Of a stretch of DNA of 64,000 nt, positions 54,270 through 64,000 are shown piece by piece (positions within the stretch are counted from its first letter, which is position 1; every line of letters begins with the position of its first letter). The stretch covers positions 4,736,718 to 4,800,717 of the forward strand of contig OZ017768.1 in the NCBI GenBank assembly GCA_963969345.1, given 5' to 3'. The notes below the pieces were generated by a model. That model was not told the origin of the DNA and did not search any database. It saw nothing but the letters and a program-made list of their open reading frames with translations. Source of the DNA: Turbatrix aceti. Lineage: Eukaryota > Nematoda > Chromadorea > Rhabditida > Panagrolaimidae. A program made the translations under genes and the position numbers.

Positions 54270-54655
54270 TGGGCAAAAAAAACAAGAAAAAAAAGTAAAA
54301 GTACGTTTGCGTTTGTTCGCAAACAGATTTTTTTTACTTATTTGTTCATGTTCGTTCGCGAACAAAGTAAAATTTTCCAATCCAGACAAACGAACAAAAA
54401 ATGAAATAAAATTAAGCTAACGGTGTCAAAATAAATGTTATTTGACAAGAAAATGAAAAAATACATTCATCAAATTCAGCCATGAAAAATTTTAGGGGAA
54501 CCGTTATCCAAAACAAAGAAAAACGTGAACTACCCAATTTTTGGTTTTTTTCGTACAGTGGACAAAAAAAATGTGTTTTATGTTCGTTCGCAATTCGTTC
54601 AAACAAAAAATAAAAATTGTGCTCGTACGCGAACAAAAAAACGGCTGTATTACCG
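54270..54655. mobile_element. hAT-like MITE (family A, copy 6), decayed
   Basis: GTTTGCGTTTGTTCGCAAAC and TGTTCGTTCGCGAACAAAG blocks in the left part and GTTCGTTCGCAATTCGTTC with GCGAACAAAAAAACGGC at the right. The CAGGG ends are lost. It lies between ACTL6A and BUD23, about 150 bp before the BUD23 start. Confidence 0.55.
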
Positions 54656-54802
54656 TTTCTGGTCTGGTTTCTATCGTAAACGATCAACTGGGGAACACTA
54701 ATGCACACATAAAGTCCCCTATTTTATACACGATCAAATAAATTCGTGCTCTTCACTGCCAATTTGGTTATTTTTTTCGCTGAATCGTCCTCACGTGTTA
54801 CA

Positions 54803-55937
54803 ATGTCGCGTCCCGAGCATCTTGGACCTCCAGAATTGGTAAGTGTACTCGAATAATCAGTTTATCGTTTATTCTGCCATTTCAGTATTACAATGATACC
54901 GAAGCGAAAAAATACACTCAAAAGTAGGTTTTATTTGTCGCTTGGATGACAAAAAAAGATATTTATCATTTGTTTTGCTGTTTTTTAGCTCGCACATCAT
55001 GCAGGTGCAGTACGACATGACGCAGCGAGCGCTGGAGCTGCTGGCGTTGCCCGACGATCAGCAGTGCCTGCTACTCGACGTCGGCTGTGGTTCCGGTCTG
55101 TCCGGCGCCGTTCTGAGCGAGCACGGTCATCAGTGGATCGGCATGGACATCAGCGAAGCCATGCTCCGTGTCGCCATGGACTACAACGATTGCGAGGGCG
55201 AACTCGTGCTCCAGGACATGGGCGCTGGATGCCCGTTTCGTCCCGGTGTTTTTGACGGCGTTATCAGGTGAGATTTTTTTTGTCGATTTTTTTCTTATTA
55301 ATAAAGTTGCAGCGTGTCCGCGATCCAGTGGCTATGCCATTCGAACGCGAACAACGAAAATCCGAAGCGACGACTGCTGCACTTTTTCCAGACGCTCTAC
55401 GGTTGCCTTGCCCGAGGCTCCCGGGCCGTCTTCCAGTTCTACCCGGAGTCCCCCGAGCAGAGCGAGCTCATCATGGCCCAGGCGAATCAGGCCGGATTCA
55501 ACGGCGGTCTTGTGGTCGATTTTCCGAACAGCACGAAGGCTAAAAAGTGGGTTGTTGCATATTACGATCAAAACTTTTTTTAAATAACCCCAAAAATTTT
55601 ATAAATGAATATGAACCCTGCTTTTTAAGCCAGTTTTATGCTTTGATCGTTCCTGAAATTCATTTTCATCCTAACAAGGTGACTTTACAGGGTGTACCTC
55701 GTCCTGATGACCGGCGGCGTTCAGAAACTCCCCAAGGCGCTCACCCACGAGGACCGGGTGTCGGAGCACGTGTCAAACATCCAGCGACGCACGTTCCAGG
55801 CTTCGCAGAGCAGGGGAAAGCCTATCAAGGGCTCCAAGGCGTACATCGTCGCCAAGAAGGACCGCATGGAGCGTCAGGGACGCGAAACACGGCCGAGCAC
55901 CAAGTACACCGGTCGGAAACGTCACCGCGCCTTCTGA
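54803..55937 (+). CDS. BUD23: 18S rRNA guanine-N7 methyltransferase BUD23
   Basis: Exons 54803-54838, 54886-54923, 54989-55267, 55313-55546 and 55691-55937 give 277 residues (human 281). The N-terminus MSRPEHLGPPELYYNDTEA is diagnostic. SAM-binding motif I is LLLDVGCGSGLSG, followed by [35 protein letters not shown], and the C-terminal basic tail KYTGRKRHRAF. With TRMT112 it makes m7G in 18S rRNA and is needed for small-subunit export. The five-exon model joins in frame with conserved residues across each junction. Confidence 0.96.
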
Positions 55938-55944
55938 GCTTTCC

Positions 55945-56096
55945 AGATTCGCTGTTGTTAAGTTTTGAGTCAAAGTTTTTTATGGATAAAACCATGTTTT
56001 TTACAAACAAGGGGGCGGCCGAGGGAATACACGAATCTGAAGAGAGAAGGGTTTGCGATGACGTTTGTTTATTGAAATGCCAGTTGAGCTCCAAAA
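55945..56096. repeat. Direct repeat, left copy (partner 58563-58731)
   Basis: Starts 8 bp after the BUD23 stop. It shares long stretches with 58563-58731 in the same orientation: TTTATGGATAAAACC, TTTACAAACAAGGGG, CGGCCGAGGGAATACAC, GACGTTTGTTTA and ATGCCAGTTGAGCTCCAA. The partner has an extra ~18 bp. The two copies flank the 2.4 kb that separates BUD23 from the EB gene. Confidence 0.75.
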
Positions 56097-56228
56097 AAAA
56101 GAGATATTTTTTAGAATTATCCTCGGGGATTCACAGGGGATAATTTTTTTTATTTCCTCCGGGGATTCCCATGGGAGAATTCGCCTATTTCAAATTTCCA
56201 TGAGAATCGCACCCTGCCTAGTACTTAA

Positions 56229-57579
56229 GAGGCAGTCCACGACAGGATTTCGGACGGCCGACAAGGCTTTTTTACAACTTCAAATGTTTTAAGCCAGAAT
56301 TGTTCCCCATCCCTAAAAACCTCTAAATCACCGATGCACAGATTTTTAAACACATCGGATTCTGTAGTTTTGGCTTCTGAAAGGTTTTGACAAAAATCGA
56401 TGCCACGAGCTTCGCTATAGAGGAAAAACGCTGAAAATTTTATGAGAGGGGTTTTGAGGGACAGGGAACACGAAGTCGTACTCAGATATTTTTTATCGTT
56501 ACAGTAAATGCTGATTACCGTATAAAATGTGTGGTTTTTTGGTCACCACTGGCGGGGTTCTCCGAGGGGAGTACATTGTGATAGCATATATTGTAGCCCG
56601 TGTTTCGGCGCTTCGAATGACGTAACACACGAAAAAAAGGAGTGACCGGAAAACGGTCATCCATGGGCTTTTATGGCGCGCACTCAAGAAAACGCGCACA
56701 ATTTCGCTTCAAGTGACAAAAAAAGAGCGTGCGCGCGCATTCACGGTGTCATGTTCAAAAAAAGGCCCTGAAGCCAATTTTTGTTTTTTATGCTCGCGGT
56801 CACTTTGGTAGACTTTAGCATGTCCCAAAGATTGATTCTAGCTTTTCAGGCTTTTTATCTGACAATATTGGGCATCGCCACAGGCATTGAAAAAAACATG
56901 AAACTTTCAAACGTTGTAACTTTGTGCAAAATGATCCGATAAAAGGTGCACGTGGCTTAAAGTTATATCTGGGACATGCCAAAGCCTACCAAAGTGACCG
57001 TGGATGTACAAAACAAAAACTGGCTTCAGGGCCTTTTTTTGAACATGACTCCTTTTTTGCGCGCGCAAGCTTGTTTGAAGAGAAAAAGAAGCTGATCGCG
57101 CGCGTTTTCTTGAGTGCGCGCTATAAAAGCCCATGGATGACCGCTTTCCGGTCACTCCTTTTTTTCGCGTGTTACGTCATTCGAAGCGCCGAAACACGGG
57201 CTACAAGATGTGCTATCACAGTGTACTCCCCTCGGAGAACCCCGCCAGTGGTGACCAAAAAACCACACATTTTATACGGTAATCAGCAATTACCGTAACG
57301 ATAAAAATTATCTGAGTACGACTTCGTGTTCCCCGTCCCTCAAAACCCCTCTCATACAATTTTCAGCATTTTTCCACTATAGCGAAGCTCGTGGCATCGA
57401 TTTTTGTCAAAAACTTCCAGAAGCCAAAACTACAGAATCCGATGTGTTTAAAAATCTGTGTATCGGCGATTTAGAGGTTTTTAGGGGTGGGGAACAATTC
57501 TGGCTTAAAACATTTTAAGTTGTAAAAAAGCCTTGTCGGGCTCTCCCCCTTATTCCGAAATCCTGTCGTGGACTGTCTC
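56229..57579. mobile_element. 1.35-kb foldback element bounded by TTAA
   Basis: Two long inverted arms (56229-56826 and 56971-57579) enclose a 144-bp loop. The outer 30 bp of the arms, including TTAA, differ by one base (TTAAGAGRCAGTCCACGACAGG...). TTAA stands at both edges (56225-56228, 57580-57583). Inner arm matches include AACGGTCATCCATGGGCTTT and CCTGAAGCCA. There is no transposase. TTAA at both sides fits a piggyBac-type target, though a TA target with longer termini is not excluded. A transcript would form a long double-stranded RNA. Confidence 0.85.
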
Positions 57580-57641
57580 TTAAAAAAAAAGTTGGGCAAA
57601 TAGTTATTTGTTTACGTCCTATGCGTTTCGAATCACCTACG

Positions 57642-57782
57642 ATGTTTCTCCTGCTCGCGGTGGTCGGCATCCACATATCAGTCTTGCAAGTACACGCCAA
57701 CATCACGTGTCGACATTTCACGAACGGTTTATTGCGACGTCGAAGCAGAAGCTCCGGCCAGAGACGGAAGCCGCGGGCGTAG
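57642..57782 (+). CDS. Possible tiny secreted basic peptide
   Basis: A 46-codon frame starts with a strong hydrophobic signal (MFLLLAVVGIHISVLQ) and ends in an Arg/Lys-rich tail (RRRSRSSGQRRKPRA). AATAAA follows about 70 bp after the stop, at 57851. No intron or homologue is known to me. It lies between two mobile elements, so it could be noise. A longer frame on the minus strand overlaps it and looks less protein-like. Confidence 0.25.
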   Translation: MFLLLAVVGIHISVLQVHANITCRHFTNGLLRRRSRSSGQRRKPRA

Positions 57783-58047
57783 CTGCGGGCTGACAACACG
57801 GCAACCATGATCACTCCTTCACGATTTGTAATACGTGCCCCCATGCTATGTAAAATAAAGTCAATCGTTTTTTGAACCAATTTTGTGTGAAAAGATCCGA
57901 ATAAAAGTCGTAAGCTTTGAACCGCTGGTCGATCTTGGAACTTGGGGGAGAAGAACGGAAGCAGTAACCTTGATTTTGAGATCCAACCAAAAAAGTTTAC
58001 ATTCAAAAAAGTCTGCGGTCCTACAAAATGGAACTGTGCATTCCGAC

Positions 58048-58511
58048 CAGGGATGGGCGAACGTTCGTGTTCGTTGGCGAACAAATTCAAATTTTTGCGT
58101 TCGTGTTCGTTCGAGAACAGATTTGCTTTGTTCGAGTTCGTTGGCGAATAAAGATAAATTTTCCGAACAGATAAAACGAACAAAAATTTAGGTAAAATCA
58201 GTTCAATCGATGCCAAAATTGATGTTATTTTTCCAAAAAAAAAGACAAATAATGTCGATTACTATTGGCAATAAAAAGTGTAGGAAAACTGTCACCAAAA
58301 ACGTGAAAATGCATAGTACAGAAGTTTACGTTTTTATGCCCAGTTTGGACAAAATTTTGTACAAAATATGCATAAAATCTGTTCTTTGTTCGTTCGCGTT
58401 CGTTCGCGAACACAGTAAAAAATGTTCGCGTTCGTTCGATTTCTCGAACAAAATTAACAAAATGTACGTGTTCATTCGAGATCAAAAAAATCGGCTGTTC
58501 GCCCATCCCTG
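58048..58511. mobile_element. hAT-like MITE (family A, copy 7), intact
   Basis: 464 bp, starting CAGGGATGGGCGAACG and ending CTGTTCGCCCATCCCTG. Perfect 8-bp duplication ATTCCGAC at 58040-58047 and 58512-58519. This is the best-preserved copy and defines the family ends. Confidence 0.92.
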
Positions 58512-58562
58512 ATTCCGACCCTGCAGATGCGAAATTCTTCAAAAAAAATACACATCTTATGC

Positions 58563-58731
58563 CGTCGCTGTTGTCCAGTTGTAAGTCAAAATTTATGGAT
58601 AAAACCGCGTTTTTTTACAAACAAGGGGTCGCAATAGGGAAGGGGGGTCGGCCGAGGGAATACACTATTCTGAAGGGAAACGGTTTCCGCTGACGTTTGT
58701 TTACTGAGATGCCAGTTGAGCTCCAATTTGT
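58563..58731. repeat. Direct repeat, right copy (partner 55945-56096)
   Basis: See the left copy. This copy ends 17 bp past the stop codon of the minus-strand EB gene. It holds about 18 bp more than the left copy after ACAAACAAGGGG. Confidence 0.75.
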
Positions 58732-58748
58732 GTGCCAGGGCCGAGAAG

Positions 58749-61700
58749 TCACGTGGAATGCCGGCCGTAGGACAGTTCCGGGCCTTGATTCGTGCCCGAG
58801 GGGTCGCTGAGCCAGGGATAGACAGGCGGACACGAGCCGCAGACGCGGAAGCTGTGGGGCACTCCCGTCTCGCTGTGGACGCCGTACGTGCAGACTGATG
58901 GCGTCTCGCAGGGCTGCACGGGACGATGGAGGCGGAATCTGCACTGCCACGGCATGAACGCGTTGATGTTGGTGAGCGGTGTCGGGCGCTGCAGCCAGTC
59001 CACGGCCTGTGCCATCGTGACGACGAAGGTGTCGCGTCGGGCGAGCACGTTCGCCAGGAAAGCCTCGAGTGCCCGGACCGCGGCGCCGTCAGGGAGGGTG
59101 TCGAAGAAATCGGAATCAAGCGTGAGCACAAATGGGGCGCGGTTCGCGGTGGTAGAACGGTTAAAATTGGCGAGCAGGGTGTGGACGAGGCCGTCGATGC
59201 TCTCCCGAGCCTTCGGCAGAGATTTTAGGCTGGTTACGCGCTTCCCGTCTTCGCGGATCAGAGGGTTGACGGGAAATAGCCAGATTCCGGGATGCCTGTC
59301 TTCCGGGCATTGCTGCAGGCCGCCCGCGCACCGCCAGGGAGCCTGGTATTCTGCGGTCTGGGGCCAGAAGGGGCCTTCACCAGCGCCGGCCGCTGAATCC
59401 ACGACGAGCGAGTTGTCGTATAAAAACTTGTTGCGCGTCATCATGAAGAGCTGGTTGTCGCCTCCAATGGCGAGGCCAGGTGCTCGAACGCCGACGACCC
59501 GGGAGGCATCGACGTAGCTGAAGCGTGTGAGGGCGTCCCGCATGCCGGCCATCTCGGCCGTCCATTCTGCGATGGAGCGGTCAGAAGTCGCGCGTCTTGT
59601 CATGGAATTGACGGCAATCTCGTGTCCCGCGCTGAAAAGCCACTGCGCCTGGTCGTAGTTGTTGAACTCGTGCGAGACGAAGAAGGTTCCCTTGATCGGG
59701 CAGTTGTTGGGGTTCTTGAAGCGGCCGTTGAAGAGAGACTTGAAAATATTGATATTCCGGTCGTTGATAGGGCCTTCGAAGGTGAGAATCACCATTTGGG
59801 GCACTTCAGACGGCGCCAAGTTGCCAGGAATCGAATTTACCGAATCCGCGCACCAACAAAAAGGCAGAACGCACTTCCCATCGGTTGGGCAGGGTTTCAG
59901 AAGCTGGAACGCGGTTGGTGGAGGTGGTGGGTACGTGTAGGATGCTGTGGGGTGCGTAAAGGCTGCAGACGGCGAGGCATGCGTCGATGGAGGCGTTGTG
60001 TGGTAGTACGATGATGTCGGAGGAGGTACAGAAGCTGGAAGATTCGCGGAAAGACCAAAAGTAGATCCGGTGGGTTTTGGCGCATGATCAGTTGGCGGCT
60101 TGAGTCTGAGTTCTGAAAGAATCGAATTTTGTGAGGCAACGCCGAGTCGTCTGCGGTATCGCTCGATTCTGGTTCCGTTAGTAGCCAACAAATGACATGG
60201 CAGGGCACGACTGTCGTTAGTAGACGCGTTAGGACACACACACACGCCGTTGGAGCACTGGGAACCGCCTACGCAGAGCTCGCCGTTCAGGCAGGACTCG
60301 CCGGGTCCAACTGAAAAGCAAAAGGGGTTAGTTCGCCGGGATCGGCGAGCGGGGAAGAAAGTTAGGTGACAGTCAAAGAAAAGATGAGGAGTGCAAAAAG
60401 CCAAATTGTCAAAGCACACGACCGTGAGGAGCCGGATGACAGCCCAGATCGCGGATAAGCTGGCCGAAGGGACACGCGCAAACGTTGACGTAGCAGTGGG
60501 ATCCGCCGCTGCACTCTATGCCGTCTTTCGGGTCGCAAAATGATCCTGGGGGGACTGAAAAATATTCTGTATGTCCAAAAATAACTTAAAAGGACAGCTC
60601 ACCTGACTGGAGAACGACAGGGCCGTCGGAGAGCGCGTAGCTCACAGCTGCCTGTTTTCTGCGGTGAAAAGGTTTTTTCAACCCCACACTTTTCGGCGTC
60701 TTGGTTCCCATCGCCGCGGGCAGACAGAAGCCTTCAACATTGATATGCCCATGTGGACAGAGGCAGTACCCGTTGTGGCATTCGCTGTTGTGCGTGCAGG
60801 TCACCTTCGACCCCTGGCTGCACCTGGAGCCCGGAAGTACTGAAATTTTATCGTCACATTTTTGTTCTGAGCTACAGTATACTTACGCAAGTCCGTATCG
60901 CTGAGCATTTTGACAGTGCAGTGGCCCGTGGAGTTGGTCACCGTTCTCTGACCACATACGCAGTACCGGTAACCATCGTAGTTTGCAGTGCACTCCGCCT
61001 TGCGCAGGCAGCTGCCGTCGGTGGTACAGGTCGTACCGGGTTCCCCAAGCGATGGGGCCTGTTCGTCGGAGGCTCTTCTGGGAGTCACGCAGATGCCCGC
61101 CTCGTTAACCGTCTCTGGAGGACACGAACACGTTCCCTGGGAGCAGATTTTGTCAACAGTACAATCCTGCGTCGTTTCGCAAGTCTTGTGGGATCGGAGG
61201 AGGCCGATGGATTCAGGCAACGGTCGCGGAGGCGCTGGCTGGTACGCGAATTCTGCGATTACGCAACTTGACAGATCAGGAGTTGGGACGTAGTTTTGGG
61301 GGCACTGGCATACGCCTAGAATGCACGCCGAGCCGCCTATGCAGACGATGTTGACGTTGCACGGCTCCGAAGGACGGGCAGTGAATAGGTCTTGGTTCAT
61401 GCCGGGCAGAGGCATTATGGGCTCTGGCAGGCGGATTACGGTAGCCGGCACGCAATTGTACTGGGAGACGACCATGGACTGCGGACACGTACACACGTTG
61501 TCGATGCACGAGGAACCACCGCCGCATTGTGAGCAGGAGGAGGAAGATTGGCACTGCGTGCAGGTCTCGCCGGGAATTACTAAAACAAGGGGAACGGTCT
61601 GTAAGATTTTTCAGGCAAGCAGGAAACTTACGGATCTTGATGACGTTGTTGTTGTTGCTGCTGCTCTGCATAGGTGAGTTGTAAGGCACGCAAGTTGTCC

Positions 61701-63962
61701 CGCTGGGCGTGAAACCACTCGCGCAGGCGCAAATGCCTTCGAGGCAAGATGAACCGCCGTTGCAGACGATTCCCGGCTCGAGACAGGACTCTCCCGGTCC
61801 TGCGTTGCCCAGGAAGGGTATGCAGTCGACGTTGGATGCGATGTACCCGGGGGAGCAGGAGCACTGGTTGTTCTGGCACTGCGCATTCGCGCCGCACGAC
61901 GTGGACTGCGAGCAGGAGCTGCCCAGGGGCATTTGTTGCACTGAAATTGAACAAAAAATATTTTTAAAAATCTGGGCTCCTTGCACGGATGACTCACTAG
62001 AGGGGTAAGCAGCAGCAGCCTGACAGACACCGGTCGACGGATTGTAGGTCGTGCCCTGGTTGCACTGGCATCGGTTATTGGTGCACTGCGAATTCCCCGT
62101 GCAGACACTCGAATCTGAGCATGGACGCAATGGTTTGACGTTGTAGACTTTGAGCTTGGTGCACTGGCCCCGCAACGGTACCTGGGCCACCTTGCACATG
62201 CAGACGCCGTTGAAGCACATGGAATTTCCACTGCAGGTCGTCACACCGGCCACACAGGGGTCTCCCGGATTGGCGACGGAGTTGAGTGTTACACAGGCGC
62301 CGTTCTGGATCTGCTCGCCGTTGGGACACGCGCAAAAACCGTTAGCGCAGATCGAATTTCCCGCGCATTCAATAATTATCATTGTTCCAATTTCACGATC
62401 GCAGGATTCTCCTGGAAATGCCATTCTGATACCAGGGAGCGGGGGCTGGCACGCTCCGCTCTGGTCGAGGATGCTGCCCGGGGGACAGACACAGATGCCG
62501 TTGATGCAGGACCCCGGAGGCAGGCAGTTGGAGCAGGACGTGATCGAATTGGGATTCTGTGCGGGGTTCAGGGGCAGAACGATTGCTGGGATGCGTTGGG
62601 CGACGACACACGTTCCTTGTTGGCAGCGCTGACCGCCGTGACACGCTGGGATGCAGTTTGCTGAACACAGACGACCCTGAGGATACGTGTTCGTCGGGCA
62701 GCTGCAGACATTTGACTGGCAGGTGGAGCCGCCGTCGCAGAAGTCGCCTTGTGAGCAGTAGCTTCCGGGGTTGACGATCCTGTTGGCTACTGTAAAATGT
62801 TATCCGTGATACTTTTAACAGGGTTGCGCCTCCCAAAAACCTACCGCTTTCCCGGAGGATACAAATAGGCCCCGTCTGGACATATTTCTGACCGCACTGA
62901 CAAACACCCTGGCTGCACGAAGCCCCGCGAGGGCACCCGGAGCCTGTATCACAGTAAGCACCGAGTGTCAGAGGCCCGTTGCCGCCGATTGACGGCTGGT
63001 ACTGGGGCGAGTACGCGGATTGTTGATTGTTCCCGTAATTGATGGTCAAAGTATTGGTAAATCCCTCAGTAGGAGAATTGGCATCCAACGGCCAGGGCAG
63101 GGTGTTTTTTGGCACCTGCACCAGGTTTTGGTGGAATTGAGATGGCGCACGGTGGACTCGACCGTTGTCTTCCTTTTCTGTGATGCTTGGCACAGTGGTT
63201 TCTTCTTCGATGCCGGAATCGCGTTCGATGATTGATCGATACCGTCGACGGCGGTGAATTTGAAGCAAATTATCATCCGAGTTTTCGGATGCCACAGAGT
63301 TTGGGGCGGTGTTAAAGAATAGTGCAGCTAAGGAAAAAAAGGGGTTATTTTGATTAGTAACACAGCAAAAATTAGTTTTTAGTTTTTCAGCAACGCAATT
63401 GTGTTTTTTTCAAATGTGATAAAAACAGACCTTCAGATTCGGGAACGCAAACGTTGTTAACTGTCTTTCCCCGGACAAAGGGGCATTCGCAAATGCCGGA
63501 GATGCAGGTAGAGCCTCCAAGACACTCCTCACCTGCGTTGCACCTGTCTCCTGGGTATGCTGAAAATATTTTCGTTTAAAAATTAAATAAAAACCAGAAA
63601 ACAAAACAAAAAAAGAAACAAAGAAATCAAAATCACACGAACAGAAAACAGTAGGAAGGCACAATCCGATGGCGTCGAGCGAAGAGCCCTCAGGACAGGC
63701 ACACGTGCCATCGACGCACTCGCTCCCGCCGAGACACTCCGACGACGAGTCACATGTTTTTTCTGAAAAAAAGCGTGCACTGCATAGAAGCAACAAAAAT
63801 TTAAAGGAAAGAAAGAAGCCCGAAACACACCCAGAAAAGGACGCAAACACTGATCCCCGATGTGAATAAAAGGACTCGCGCATTGGCAAACATTTGCTTC
63901 GCAAATCGAGCCGTTCGAGCAGTAGATTTGTGTTTCATCGCAGAATTCGCCGGGTTTGGCAA
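58749..63962 (-). CDS. EB-module protein with C-terminal polysaccharide-deacetylase-like domain (5' partial)
   Basis: Minus-strand exons 63962-63831, 63762-63643, 63559-63431, 63327-62845, 62789-61998, 61940-61632, 61579-60887, 60839-60603, 60554-60423 and 60310-58749; about 1,529 residues, with the start beyond the window. Some fifteen EB modules (C...C-x-x-G-x-x-C-x-x-G-x-C-x-C-P pattern) run through the first two-thirds. Exon 4 has a charged linker with RRRRYRS. After a Pro/Thr stretch, a NodB/chitin-deacetylase fold follows: MVILTFEGPINDRN, then GTFFVSHEFNNYDQAQWLFSAGHEIAVNS. The usual metal-binding TFDD and H-[ST]-x-x-H motifs read TFEG and H-E-I-A-V-N-S without the second His pair, so catalysis is doubtful. 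A Cys-rich C-terminal tail follows. Probable cuticle/chitin-associated extracellular protein. Confidence 0.85.
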
Positions 63963-64000
63963 CTAAAAACACGCTTATTTTGTTTGTCGGCACAAAAAAT

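Noticed and set aside
57515..58216. 233-codon minus-strand frame between foldback and MITE
   Set aside because: It starts and ends inside mobile elements (foldback arm and family A MITE) and has no recognisable domain.
1..64000. tRNA, rRNA, spliced-leader or snRNA genes
   Set aside because: I scanned intergenic DNA for TΨC-like GTTCGAA boxes and cloverleaf pairing; the many GTTCGAA/CGAAC words belong to MITE family A. A tRNA scan could still find something missed.
1..64000. Bacterial-type features (CRISPR, operons with ribosome binding sites)
   Set aside because: Introns, eukaryotic gene families and polyadenylation signals show this is animal nuclear DNA; repeats lack spacer structure.

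Overview
The window looks like nuclear DNA of a nematode, probably a chromadorean. Genes are split by mostly short introns (about 40-70 bp) with GTRAGT donors and TTTTCAG acceptors. One gene is an Sre-type chemoreceptor, a nematode-specific family. Others match Caenorhabditis-type gene sets (CPS-6 endonuclease G at exactly the expected length, MTX-1, USIP-1, SWSN-6). Exon structures were built by hand from splice signals and frame continuity. Most gene models close with a whole number of codons, and conserved proteins align across every junction. Gene names are recognised from memory of the families; no database search was run.

Layout. 1-3.4 kb: repeats only, including a miniature LTR element (366-1434) inserted inside a hAT-like MITE (170-1674). 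3.4-5.9 kb: F-box gene (+). 5.9-8.5 kb: complex I NDUFV1 (-). 9.4-12.1 kb: PP2A scaffold subunit A (+). 12.1-16.7 kb: intergenic. 16.8-18.8 kb: Sre receptor (+). 19.2-19.5 kb: small secreted peptide containing FLRFGR (+). 20.2-22.7 kb: metaxin 1 and ISY1 (+). 22.9-24.7 kb: NDUFV3-like (-) divergent from endonuclease G (+). 25.0-27.3 kb: FAF2/UBXD8 (-) divergent from CMC1 (+, 27.6-28.3). 28.8-31.7 kb: RRM plus nucleotidyltransferase, USIP-1/TUT1-like (+). 33.4-35.4 kb: BTB-BACK-PHR protein (+). 35.7-37.2 kb: secreted Cys/Gln-rich repeat protein (-). 38.5-40.4 kb: NOL8-like (-) divergent from an unrecognised helical protein (+, 40.6-41.7). 42.4-43.0 kb: secreted Met/Gly/Cys-rich protein (+). 43.3-47.6 kb: two LOTUS-like genes in tandem (+). 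49.3-51.3 kb: secreted Cys-rich repeat protein (+). 51.8-54.1 kb: ACTL6A/BAF53 (+). 54.8-55.9 kb: BUD23 methyltransferase (+). 56.2-57.6 kb: long foldback element. 58.7-64.0 kb: EB-module/polysaccharide-deacetylase-like protein (-, 5' end outside the window).

Themes. Five of about 22 genes encode mitochondrial proteins (NDUFV1, NDUFV3, metaxin, EndoG, CMC1), two of them neighbours in the complex I N-module. Three genes encode secreted low-complexity proteins with a signal peptide, a basic RxKR-type site and Cys-rich repeats, suggesting extracellular matrix or pharyngeal cuticle. Several long introns consist almost entirely of a MITE placed inside an otherwise ordinary short intron. The most noteworthy observations are the nested LTR/hAT insertion, a 1.35-kb foldback bounded by TTAA, an F-box intron built from tandem copies resembling its own 3' splice site, a LOTUS gene pair (one joined to an F-box-associated-like region, one carrying repeated KVSF motifs), and a probably inactive deacetylase domain behind an array of EB modules.
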